Shown: positions 35,145 through 44,000 of the stretch, piece by piece
Layout of the letters: every line of letters starts with the position of its first letter
How positions within the stretch are numbered: the stretch's first letter is position 1
Source of the DNA: Methanoculleus taiwanensis
GTDB taxonomy: Archaea; Halobacteriota; Methanomicrobia; Methanomicrobiales; Methanoculleaceae
NCBI RefSeq assembly: GCF_004102725.1
Contig: NZ_LHQS01000001.1
Coordinates: 289,304-353,303 of the forward strand
Length of the DNA: 64,000 nt
Reading direction: 5' to 3'
Notes under the pieces: generated by a model
The model's input: only the letters and a program-made list of their open reading frames with translations
Database searches by the model: none
What the model was told of the DNA's origin: nothing
Translations under genes and position numbers: made by a program

Positions 35145-35612
35145 ACGGTCTCGCTGCTGGGCTCTTGTAACATTCCTTTCCGCCGCCCTCCGGACGAGAG
35201 CCGCCGGCCAGGTGCACGGGGACGGGAATTGCCGTTCTGGTTAAGAAATGCTTAAATGTCAGCAATCCGGCGCAGATCCGCCGGCATTTCGACCCGCACA
35301 GATGCCCGCAGACGACCGATCACAAGGTCGGGCATGGATTCCTCGAAAAATTACCTGCCCCTCATATGGTCGATATGGCCTCACGATCCTTCCGTATTTC
35401 AGGAATCGGGCTGACTATCGCCGCGAACTGCCTGTGCCGGGATCCGCTCCCGGAAGCCACCAGTAGAATCGGAAAATGGCGGCAATTCTGCCCTGTTTCA
35501 GAACGGTGAGTGGCCGCCCCCTCCCCGGGTACGGCCGTGGCCATCAGCACGCTCCAGGCCGTCCCGCCGGCACAATAACCCTTATCTCCCTCCCGCAAGA
35601 GAGATACTATCC
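35145..35612. other. Intergenic region without a convincing gene
   Basis: About 470 bp. A short open frame starting at ATG 35365 (about 46 codons) has no recognisable features. No tRNA or strong hairpin was seen. The start of the ADP-ribosylglycohydrolase gene at 35613 is preceded by AGAGAG-type sequence. Confidence 0.4.
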
Positions 35613-36518
35613 ATGCTGGATCAGTTCAAAGGCTGTCTGCTGGGGGCCGCGATCGGTGACGCGCTCGGGATGGCGGGTGAGAGCGGCCCGCCGAGCCTCC
35701 AGCGGCTCGGAGGAGGATACCGGCGTGCATGGCGGGGACACCCGAACGCCGGCTTGAAACCCGGGCAGTTCACCGATGATACCCAGATGATGCTCATGGT
35801 TGCGGAGCTGCTCGCCGACGGGACGTACACGGACGAGGCCTACGCCGCGAATCTCGCACGGATGTATATGAAAGGGGAGATGCGATTCGCAGACGGCTCC
35901 GTCGGTGCGGCATGCGAGCACCTCCTCTTAAAAGGCCCCATGAACAGCGGGGTGAACTCGAACACTTCCGGGTGCGTCAGTATCGGGATTCCGTTCGCCC
36001 TGCTCTACGACGACCCCGTCGAGGTCACTGAACGGGTGGTCACGGCATGCAGCATCACCCACACCCACCCGGCCGCTCACGCAGGAGCGGTCACCGTCGC
36101 CATGCTGATCCACTATACCATACGCGGGTACCCCGATGCCCTCGAGCTTGCCCGGAGAAACGCCATGTTCGAGGATGCCGTCCTCGGCAATAAGATCCGC
36201 GACGCCCTCCGGATAGAGCGGGAGGGGATCAGCCTCGAGAGTGCGCTCTCGGTACTCGGCAACGACGTCACCGTCCACCAGACCGTACCGCTCGCCTTCT
36301 TCCTCGCAAGCCGGATCACCGATGTCGACGACCTCCTCTCCACGGCCTCGAACGTCGGCGGCAACACCGATACGATCGCGCTCATCTGTGGTGCATACGC
36401 CGGAGCAAAATATGGAAAGGGAGTATTCCGGCCTGATCTCACGGACGGGCTCGAGGATAGAGGGCGCATTGAAAATATCGCAAACCGGCTCTACCAGCGC
36501 TACACCAATAAGGATTAA
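35613..36518 (+). CDS. ADP-ribosylglycohydrolase family protein
   Basis: This 301-residue all-helical protein belongs to the DraG/ARH family. It has [14 protein letters not shown] at the N-terminus, the metal-binding [11 protein letters not shown] (about 49-59), and the second metal motif [12 protein letters not shown] (about 247-258). It removes ADP-ribose or related groups from proteins or small molecules using two Mg2+. No DraT or nitrogenase gene is near, so the target is unknown. Confidence 0.9.
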   Translation: MLDQFKGCLLGAAIGDALGMAGESGPPSLQRLGGGYRRAWRGHPNAGLKPGQFTDDTQMMLMVAELLADGTYTDEAYAANLARMYMKGEMRFADGSVGAACEHLLLKGPMNSGVNSNTSGCVSIGIPFALLYDDPVEVTERVVTACSITHTHPAAHAGAVTVAMLIHYTIRGYPDALELARRNAMFEDAVLGNKIRDALRIEREGISLESALSVLGNDVTVHQTVPLAFFLASRITDVDDLLSTASNVGGNTDTIALICGAYAGAKYGKGVFRPDLTDGLEDRGRIENIANRLYQRYTNKD

Positions 36519-36520
36519 GT

Positions 36521-36530
36521 TTTTATAAAA
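36521..36530 (+). promoter_or_regulatory. TATA box of the arginine operon
   Basis: TTTTATAAAA lies between the ADP-ribosylglycohydrolase stop and argC. The ATG at 36545 is only about 20 nt from its centre, so the mRNA is probably leaderless or begins very close to the start codon. Confidence 0.5.
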
Positions 36531-36544
36531 GCCACATGTGTTTC

Positions 36545-37531
36545 ATGCACATTGCGATCATCGGAGCCTCCGGGTACACCGGCGGCGAGCTGATGCGGCT
36601 GCTCGCGAACCATCCCTCCGCAGAGGTCGTCTGCGCCACGTCCCGCAAACAGGGCGGTCTTCCCGTCGCGGCCGTCCACCCGCACCTCCGCGGTCTGACC
36701 GATCTGGCGTTTCAGAACATCGATGTCGATGATATCGACGCTGACTTTGCCTTTCTGGCCGTCCCCCATACTGCCGCCATGAAGGTGGCGGGCGCCCTGC
36801 TTGAGCGCGGGATTAAGACCGTCGACCTCTCCGCCGACTACCGCCTGCCGAAGGATATCTTCGAGAAGGTTTACGGCGTTCCCCACGAGGCCTACTTCGA
36901 CGCACCCTACGGTCTTCCCGAACTCCACCGTGATGAGGTGCGGGACGCCGCGTTCGTGGCGAACCCCGGGTGCTTCCCAACGGGCGCCACCCTCGCCGTC
37001 GCCCCGCTCGCAGAGCACGCCCATACCATCATCTTCGACTCGAAGACCGGCGTCACCGGCGCGGGCAACACCCCCTCGGAGACGACGCACTACCCGAACG
37101 TCGGCGACACCTTCAGCGCCTACAAGTGGACGAAGCACCGGCATCTCGCGGAGATGAAGCAGGAGGTCGCGAAGCTCGGGTCGGGCGCCCGTTGCTACTT
37201 CACGCCGCACCTCCTCCCCGTCAACCGCGGCATCCTCACCACCGCCCACATCCTGCTCAACGAGCCGATGGAGCAGGGCGAGGTCGAGGCGCTCTACCGG
37301 AAGTTCTACGAGGACGAGTTCTTCGTCCGCTACCAGAAACCGACGCTCGCTGCGGTACGGGGCACGAACTTCTGCGATGTCGCGGTCGAGAGCGAAGGAG
37401 ACCGCGTCGTCGCCGTCTCGGCGATCGACAACCTGGTGAAGGGTGCGAGCGGCCAGGCAATCCAGAATATGAATATTATGTGCGGATTTGACGAGACTGC
37501 GGGTCTCCGCCTTGCCGGGATGCTCCCATAG
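36545..37531 (+). CDS. argC: N-acetyl-gamma-glutamyl-phosphate reductase
   Basis: This 328-residue NADPH-dependent enzyme makes N-acetylglutamate semialdehyde. Its N-terminal Rossmann motif is [12 protein letters not shown], the catalytic cysteine lies in NPGCFPTG (about 142-149), and the C-terminal family segment is [15 protein letters not shown]. An ATG 9 nt upstream is in frame, but the Rossmann strand begins directly at the chosen ATG. First gene of an arg operon. Confidence 0.94.
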   Translation: MHIAIIGASGYTGGELMRLLANHPSAEVVCATSRKQGGLPVAAVHPHLRGLTDLAFQNIDVDDIDADFAFLAVPHTAAMKVAGALLERGIKTVDLSADYRLPKDIFEKVYGVPHEAYFDAPYGLPELHRDEVRDAAFVANPGCFPTGATLAVAPLAEHAHTIIFDSKTGVTGAGNTPSETTHYPNVGDTFSAYKWTKHRHLAEMKQEVAKLGSGARCYFTPHLLPVNRGILTTAHILLNEPMEQGEVEALYRKFYEDEFFVRYQKPTLAAVRGTNFCDVAVESEGDRVVAVSAIDNLVKGASGQAIQNMNIMCGFDETAGLRLAGMLP

Positions 37532-37540
37532 GTGATGATC

Positions 37541-38023
37541 ATGCAGATACGCGATGTTATGACGAAGAACCCCGTGGTCGTGCCGGTCGAGGCACCGATC
37601 CGGGAGGCGGCACGGCTGCTCCGGACTTACCGGATCGGCGGGCTGCCGGTGATGAAGGGCGACCATATCGAAGGGGTCATCACCGAGAGCGATGTGCTCT
37701 CCCTCCTCGATACCGGAAACCTCTCCGACGACCTCTGGCTCCCCTCCCCCCTTGAGATCATCGAGGTGCCGATCCGGGAGTTCATCAACTGGGAGCGGAC
37801 GAAGAACGCCCTCTCCGACATCGGCGATATGCCCGTCGGGGAGGTGATGAGCAGCCCTGCCATCACCATCGCTGAAGATGCGGATATCGAGGCTGCTGCT
37901 GCTCTGATGCTCCGTGAGGGGATCGCCCGGCTCCCGGTGGTGCGCGAGCGTCAGCTCGTCGGGATCGTGACCAGGGCGGATATCGTCCGCGGTGTTGGGG
38001 CTGGAGCGGAGGAGTCGGCGTGA
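37541..38023 (+). CDS. Two-CBS-domain protein
   Basis: This 160-residue protein consists of a pair of CBS domains (about 1-60 and 95-155: IRDVMTKNP, and VGEVMSSPAITIAEDADIEAAA). Such pairs bind adenine nucleotides and act as energy or ligand sensors. It lies within the arginine operon between argC and argJ, overlapping argJ by GTGA, so it may sense nucleotide state for the pathway. I chose ATG 37541 after AGGTGAT. No effector domain is attached. Confidence 0.9.
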   Translation: MQIRDVMTKNPVVVPVEAPIREAARLLRTYRIGGLPVMKGDHIEGVITESDVLSLLDTGNLSDDLWLPSPLEIIEVPIREFINWERTKNALSDIGDMPVGEVMSSPAITIAEDADIEAAAALMLREGIARLPVVRERQLVGIVTRADIVRGVGAGAEESA

Positions 38024-39171
38024 AGAGTATCTGCGCCGTCGACGGCGTGACCGCCTGGGGTGTGAAGGAAGGGAAATACGGCCTCGCCCTCATCCGCGCG
38101 AGCGGGAACGCGGCAGGCGTCTTCACCTCGAACAAGGTGCGGGCAGCACCGGTCGAACTGATGATGGAGCGGATGCGTCGTGGGACGCTCGACGCGATCA
38201 TGGTGAACAGCGGGTGCGCCAACGCCTACACAGGTGAGCGGGGGTACCGCGACGCTGTGGAGATGTGCGAGATCGGCGCAAATGCCCTCCAACTCGATCC
38301 GGAAGCGGTCGGGGTGGCGAGCACCGGCGTCATCGGCAGGTACCTCGATCTCGACCGTATCCGTATGCAGACGGGAGAGGTCGCGAAAAATCTCCGGCGA
38401 ACCGGCGAGGCGGAGGACGCGGCCGCCCGTGCGATCATGACCACCGATCTCTTCCCGAAGCACGCCGTCGTGAAGACGGAGTCGTTCACGGTCGGGGGCA
38501 TCACCAAGGGGAGCGGCATGATCGCCCCGAATATGGGGACGATGCTCGCGTTCATCTATACCGACGCCGAGATCGAGACGCCCGGGCTGCACGGCCTTCT
38601 CCGGCAGGCGACCCGGCGCACCTTCAACCGTGTCGTCGTCGACGGGGACACGAGCACGAACGACGTCGCCTTCTGCACCGCCACCGGCGAGGCCGGCCCT
38701 GTCGACGAGCATGACCTCGAGGTCGCGCTCGAAGAGGTCTGCCGCCGGCTCGCCGTGCAGATTGCACGGGACGGTGAGGGCGCGACGAAACTTTTAGAGG
38801 TCACCGTCCGCGGAGCTCCAGACGAAGAAGCGGCTGCCGAGGTCGCACGGACGGTGATAGCCTCCCCGCTCGTCAAGACTGCAATCTACGGAGAAGACCC
38901 GAACTGGGGCAGGGTCGTCGCCGCGGCCGGCCGTGCGGGTGTCGAGTTCGACCCTTATGCCGTCTCGCTCTCCGTCGGCCGGGGGGCTGAGCAGACGGCG
39001 CTTGTTACGCGAGGTGCGATCGTCGCCGATCTTGTGCAGGCGAAAGCAGCGATGCACGGTGATACCGTGGTCTTCGAGCTCGATCTCGCCGCCGGCGAGG
39101 GCGAGGCGACGGCCTGGGGCTGCGACCTCACCGAGAAGTACGTGGAAATCAACGGGAAGTATACAACATGA
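38020..39171 (+). CDS. argJ: Glutamate N-acetyltransferase / ornithine acetyltransferase
   Basis: This 383-residue enzyme recycles the acetyl group between acetylornithine and glutamate. The self-cleavage region reads [16 protein letters not shown] (about 164-179). Family members usually have MATML, with cleavage before the Thr nucleophile. Here Gly replaces Ala, leaving Thr intact. Other motifs are [11 protein letters not shown] and DTSTNDV. GTG start overlapping the CBS gene; the stop overlaps argB. Confidence 0.93.
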   Translation: MKSICAVDGVTAWGVKEGKYGLALIRASGNAAGVFTSNKVRAAPVELMMERMRRGTLDAIMVNSGCANAYTGERGYRDAVEMCEIGANALQLDPEAVGVASTGVIGRYLDLDRIRMQTGEVAKNLRRTGEAEDAAARAIMTTDLFPKHAVVKTESFTVGGITKGSGMIAPNMGTMLAFIYTDAEIETPGLHGLLRQATRRTFNRVVVDGDTSTNDVAFCTATGEAGPVDEHDLEVALEEVCRRLAVQIARDGEGATKLLEVTVRGAPDEEAAAEVARTVIASPLVKTAIYGEDPNWGRVVAAAGRAGVEFDPYAVSLSVGRGAEQTALVTRGAIVADLVQAKAAMHGDTVVFELDLAAGEGEATAWGCDLTEKYVEINGKYTT

Positions 39172-40037
39172 AGCGAGAAGACGTTCTGATGGAAGCACTG
39201 CCCTATATCCAGAAGTTCCATGGCAAAACCATCGTGATCAAGATCGGGGGCCATGCGATGGTTGATCCGAATATCCTCGAGACGGTCATCCAGGATGCCG
39301 TCCTGCTCCGCTACGTGGGCATGAAGGTCGTGCTGGTGCATGGCGGCGGCCCTGAGATCACCGAGAAGATGAAGGCGATGGGAAAAGAGCCTAAATTCGT
39401 CGCGGGTCTCCGGATCACCGATCAGGAGACCCTTGAGATCGCCCAGATGGTGCTCGTCGGCAAGATAAACGACGGTATCGTCTCCCTCATCGCCAACTGC
39501 GGTGCCCGGGCGGTAGGCCTTTCGGGGAACGACGGCAACCTCTTAATCGCCCGGAAGATGGATCTTCAGAAGATCAAGATCGGGGACGTCGAGCATGAGG
39601 TCGATCTCGGTCACGTCGGCGAGATCGAGGAGGTCGATCCGCGTGTGGTCCACTGCCTGCTCGAACAGGGGTATATTCCGGTCGTTGCGCCGATCGGTAT
39701 CGACCGATCGGGAAAGAGCCTGAACATCAACGCCGACACCGCAGCAGCGGAGCTGGCAACGGCACTCGGGGCGTTCAAACTCTTCAACCTCACCGACGTC
39801 GACGGCGTAATGAATGCCGACCGTTCGCGGATCTACCACCGGTTAAAACTCCACGAGGTGGAGGCGATGATCGAGGACGGGATCATCGTCGGCGGGATGA
39901 TCCCAAAGCTCCTTGGGTGCATGAAAGCGGTCGGGAGCGGTGTTACGAGCGCTCACATCGTGAACGGAAACAAGGGGCACAACCTCCTTCTCGAGCTCTT
40001 CACCGACGAGGGCGTCGGAACAATGCTCTCGGTCTAA
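39168..40037 (+). CDS. argB: N-acetylglutamate kinase
   Basis: This 289-residue amino-acid kinase has KIGGHAMVD and VHGGGPEI (substrate/phosphate loops), GNDGNLL, and [17 protein letters not shown] with [10 protein letters not shown] near the nucleotide site. It phosphorylates N-acetylglutamate. It is the last gene of the argC-CBS-argJ-argB operon and is followed by a T-run. A long N-terminal helix, as in arginine-sensitive kinases, is suggested by the first 15 residues but not proven. Confidence 0.94.
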   Translation: MKREDVLMEALPYIQKFHGKTIVIKIGGHAMVDPNILETVIQDAVLLRYVGMKVVLVHGGGPEITEKMKAMGKEPKFVAGLRITDQETLEIAQMVLVGKINDGIVSLIANCGARAVGLSGNDGNLLIARKMDLQKIKIGDVEHEVDLGHVGEIEEVDPRVVHCLLEQGYIPVVAPIGIDRSGKSLNINADTAAAELATALGAFKLFNLTDVDGVMNADRSRIYHRLKLHEVEAMIEDGIIVGGMIPKLLGCMKAVGSGVTSAHIVNGNKGHNLLLELFTDEGVGTMLSV

Positions 40038-40043
40038 CCTCTC

Positions 40044-40048
40044 TTTTT
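40044..40048 (+). terminator. Oligo-T after argB
   Basis: TTTTT occurs 7 bp after the argB stop, between convergent genes. Confidence 0.35.
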
Positions 40049-40053
40049 CACCG

Positions 40054-40338
40054 CTACGGCAGGTTCCCGTCCCCGCTGCACTCGCGCTGCCGCTCTTCGC
40101 TCATATCGATGAGAATCTCGAAGATCTTCCGCACGGCGGTGGGGTCGATCCGGCTCTCCACAGCATAGGTGAAGACCCGTTCGAGCACCAGCATTTTCTG
40201 CTGCTCGTCGTGGATGGGGAGGTCTGCCTCATACTTGAGGTGAGCTACGGTTCCTGCAAGATTCTGCCGCCGTGCGATGAGATCGATGATCGCCTCGTCG
40301 ATCTCCCGGATCTCCTGTCGCACCGTCTCGAGTGACAT
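40054..40338 (-). CDS. Chorismate mutase (AroQ type)
   Basis: This 94-residue all-helical protein follows the AroQ pattern: ETVRQEIREIDEAIIDLIARR, then an Arg/Lys-containing KYEADLPIHDEQQ, then VFTYAVE. The conserved Arg, Lys, Asp and Gln positions fit a chorismate mutase active site, which makes prephenate. I chose ATG 40338, because further upstream codons look unlike the family. It is convergent with argB. Confidence 0.85.
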   Translation of the reverse strand: MSLETVRQEIREIDEAIIDLIARRQNLAGTVAHLKYEADLPIHDEQQKMLVLERVFTYAVESRIDPTAVRKIFEILIDMSEERQRECSGDGNLP

Positions 40339-40444
40339 GGTACTACAGTATCGTGCCGATGAGCGAGATAAATCTGGTGCTTCTCCCACCCCCGAGAGGG
40401 CGGAGGGGAAGCATATTAAGATGCCGTGGCATACCGGTTACTGA

Positions 40445-41035
40445 ATGTTGGAACGTATCCCCCTGCGGGAACGCCGGGATCTCGTCATTGCATGGCTGGC
40501 AATATCCATAGCGTTCACCCTGATCTACGTCCGGGGTGGCATAACCGTCGAGAACTTCATCCTGCTCTTCGTGATGTCACTTGGAACGGTCGGTCTCGCA
40601 TTCGTCCTCCATGAACTTGCCCACAAATTCGTCGCGATGCGCTACGGTTACTGGGCGGAGTTTAGGAAGGACAATCAGATGCTCCTCGTCGCCGTGGTGC
40701 TCGCGGCACTTGTCGGCGTGGTCTTTGCCGCGCCGGGCGCGACGTATGTCTACGGGAACGCTACCCGCCAGCAGAACGGCTGGATATCGGCATCAGGCCC
40801 CATCACGAATCTGCTGCTCTGCATCCCGTTCATCGGCCTCGTACTACTCGACGCAGGCGGTCTCATCGGCCTTTTCGGTATCCTGGGCCTCCGGATAAAC
40901 GCGATGATCGCCGCCTTCAATATGCTCCCGGTCAGCGTCCTCGACGGGCGGAAAGTGCTCGCCTGGAATCCGGTCGTCTTCGGTATCCTCATCGCCGCTG
41001 CGATCGGGATGCTGATCTGGTCGTTGTCGCTCTGA
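40445..41035 (+). CDS. Site-2-protease-type membrane metallopeptidase (M50 family)
   Basis: This 196-residue protein has five or six membrane helices. The zinc motif HELAHKFVAMRYG (HExxH, about 57-69) is followed in the fourth helix region by NMLPVSVLDGRKVLAWN, the third-ligand motif N..P...LDG. This is an intramembrane-type peptidase, unlinked to a known substrate. The N-terminus has no signal peptide. Confidence 0.87.
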   Translation: MLERIPLRERRDLVIAWLAISIAFTLIYVRGGITVENFILLFVMSLGTVGLAFVLHELAHKFVAMRYGYWAEFRKDNQMLLVAVVLAALVGVVFAAPGATYVYGNATRQQNGWISASGPITNLLLCIPFIGLVLLDAGGLIGLFGILGLRINAMIAAFNMLPVSVLDGRKVLAWNPVVFGILIAAAIGMLIWSLSL

Positions 41036-41049
41036 AGAGCGGCATTGGA

Positions 41050-44000
41050 TTATCTTTTTTCTGCGTCACTCCCGCCGGTTGAGGGAGCTCTTCGAAGCGT
41101 GAAGAGGAATACCGACCCTTCCTCCGGGTGATCGGACACCCGATCCTCGATCCAGACCCTGCCGCCATAGCGTTCGATGAGCATCCTGACGATGAAGAGC
41201 CCGAGCCCTTCTCCACGCCCCTTCTGCTTCCCCCGTTCGAAGCGGCGGAACACCTCCTCTTTTGTCTCATCGGGGATGCCGGGGCCGGTATCCGCGATGG
41301 CCACGACCACTTCGTTCCCACGCTCCTCAACGGTGATGGTAATTAGAACGTCGGATCCGCCGAACTTGACGGCGTTGCCGATGAGGTTGGTGAAGACCTC
41401 GGGCAGGAGATCGTCGGCAAGGACGGTGCAGGATGCCGGGCAGGTGACGGTGACGGAGATCTCGGGGAAGTGCTCCCGCTCGGCCGCGATGATCTGTTCG
41501 AGCGGGAGCGGTGCAAGCGGGGCCGATTTTTCATGGATCTTCCTGATCGTCGAGACGTTTACGAGGATATCGACGCTCTTTCTGATAGTGTTCCGCAGTT
41601 TACCCGCGTAATCTGCGGCTTTTCCGTCGAGCATCTCGGAGAGGAGGTCGGTGTACAGCGTGGCGACGTTCTCTGCATTCCGGATGTCGTGGGTGAGTAT
41701 GTCCAGATACAGATTCGCCTCACGGTGCGCCGCCTCGAGCTGGCGGTTCAGAAGAGCCCGTTCAAGGGCAATTCCGATTTCCCTGCCTATCTGGGCGAGG
41801 ATGTACCGTTCGGCCTCCGAGAAACGCTGTCCTGCCGTCCCGATGATGTTAAGGGCGCCGAGAACCCGGGTATGCGCCACAATCGGGATGCTGGCAGAGG
41901 CATACGTCGTCTCATCGGGATCACCGGGGTATTGGAGCGGCAATGCATCGAAGAAGAGGGGGATACCCCGCACAAGGACGGTTTTGTAGGGTTCGCTCTG
42001 TATATCCTCGATACACCGGTGGTGCGGGAAGCCTTCCGGGAGGTGCTGGGCGTAAACGAGGGTTGCCCTGTCATTCTCCGTATCGATACGGTATATCCCG
42101 CCGCCGTTGAGGTGCAGGAGATCGATGGTCGCCCTGAGCACCGCCTCGAGCAGGCTGTCGGGGTCGCCCGACTCCACGGTTATGCCGATGATCCGGTTGA
42201 GGACTGAAAGATGCCGGTTCCGCTTTTCGAGTTCTTCCTCTGCTTGTCTACGTTCGATTCCCTGTGAGACGACGTTTGCGACTGCCTGGACGAAATAGGC
42301 ATCCTCCTCCCCGAACCGGTGCGGTGTGGCCGAGTGAACCCCGAGAATCCCGTATGGTTCGTTTCTGCCGTAGATCACGACACTGACGCCGCTTAAGATC
42401 TCGTGCTCGTGGAGGATGGGGGGTCCGTGGAACCTGGTCTCGGTGCGGAGATCGTCGACAATGACCGGTCTGTTCGTCTGGAGGGTATACCCGGCCTGTG
42501 AGCCCTCGCTCTCAACCCGGGCATGCCCGACGAGCCCGTCCTTCCAGCCCACACCTGCCGCAAGGAGCAGGTCGCGCTCTCCGGGAAGCAGACGCAGCAC
42601 CTTGCAGTAATCGGCGCCGAGAACATCTGTGACGGTTCTGACCGTCTCGTTGAGCAGCATGGCAAGGTCGTTTCCGGCAAGGGCATACTGTCCGAGCGCG
42701 GCGATTGCGGCCTGTTGTGCTGCACGGGTTTTGACCGTATCCTCTGCCCGCTTGCGCTCGGTGATGTCGGTGTTCGTCTCGAGGATCGTCTCAGGCCTGC
42801 CGTCCTGGTTACGGACCAGCGCCCAGCGGCTCGCCGTCACAAGGGTCGATCCGTCGCGGCGGGTCTGCACCAGTTCCCCCTCCCATCGCCCGTCCAGGAG
42901 CAGGTGGTTCCAGATCCGCTTGATCGGTTTCGGGAAGACCGTCTTTAACAGAAGATGACAGTCCCTGCCGAGCACCTCGTCCCGCCGCCATCCGTACTGC
43001 TCCTCGGCACCCCTGTTCCAGAAGACGATGCGGTTCTCCAGATCCCGGACGAGGATGGTGTCGTGCGTGAGGTCGAGGAGACTGGCCTGTTTCCGGAGGA
43101 CACGCTCGGCCATCTTGAGATCGGTAATATCACGCGCAGCAGCGAAGACCCCGGTCACCCGGCCGGTCTCGTCCCGGTACACTGAGGCGTTGTAGAGTAC
43201 CGGCGTGACCCGGCCACCCCTATGCCGGATCTCGAGCGGATAGTCGCGTACTTCTCCTGCCTCAAAGACCCTGCGATACCCTGCCCGTGCCCGCTCAGGG
43301 TCGGTGAAGTAGTCTGAAAAGTCGGTCCCGATCAACTCCTCCCGCGTATAGCCGGTCGCCGTTTCGGTTGCAGAGTTGACATCGGTGATCCGTCCGTCGG
43401 GGGCGATGGTGACGAGCGGGTCGAGGCTTGCTTCGATAAGGCTGCGGGTATAGGAGATCGCTGCAAGGAGAGCCTCTTCCATCCGTTTCTGCCCGGTGAT
43501 CTCTGTTCCGAACTCGATAATCCCGATCAGCTCGCCCGCATCGTCGATCACTGGCTGGCCTCGAACCCTCCAGAATCTCCCGTCCGGGGTGGTGATCTCC
43601 TTGGCCTTCGGTTCCTTGGCTGCGAGCGCCTCGAGCACCGGGCAGCATTCGCACGGCTCTGCCCTGGAGTGCCAGATCTCGTAGCACCTGCCGCCGATCA
43701 GTTCATCGACCGTCATCCCGACACTCTCCGCAGCAGCCCTGTTCGCCCATCGGATCGAGAGGTTCGTATCGTAATAGACGAACATTTCTCCGGTGGAATC
43801 GAGGATGAGGGATTTTTCCCGTTCCGACCGGATGAGTTTCTCTTCTGCCCGCTTCTGTTCGGTTATGTCGATTCCCGAACCCATCAAGCAGAGCGGCCTC
43901 CCCAATCCGTCCGTGACAAGGGTGACCGAGATCTGCATCGGGAAGGTGGAACCGTCCTTGCGTTTGGCTGTGAGTTCGCCTGCCCAGCTCCCGTGCTCCC

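Noticed and set aside
35365..35505. 46-codon frame as a gene before the ADP-ribosylglycohydrolase
   Set aside because: No ribosome-binding site or TATA box at a suitable distance and no protein-like features.
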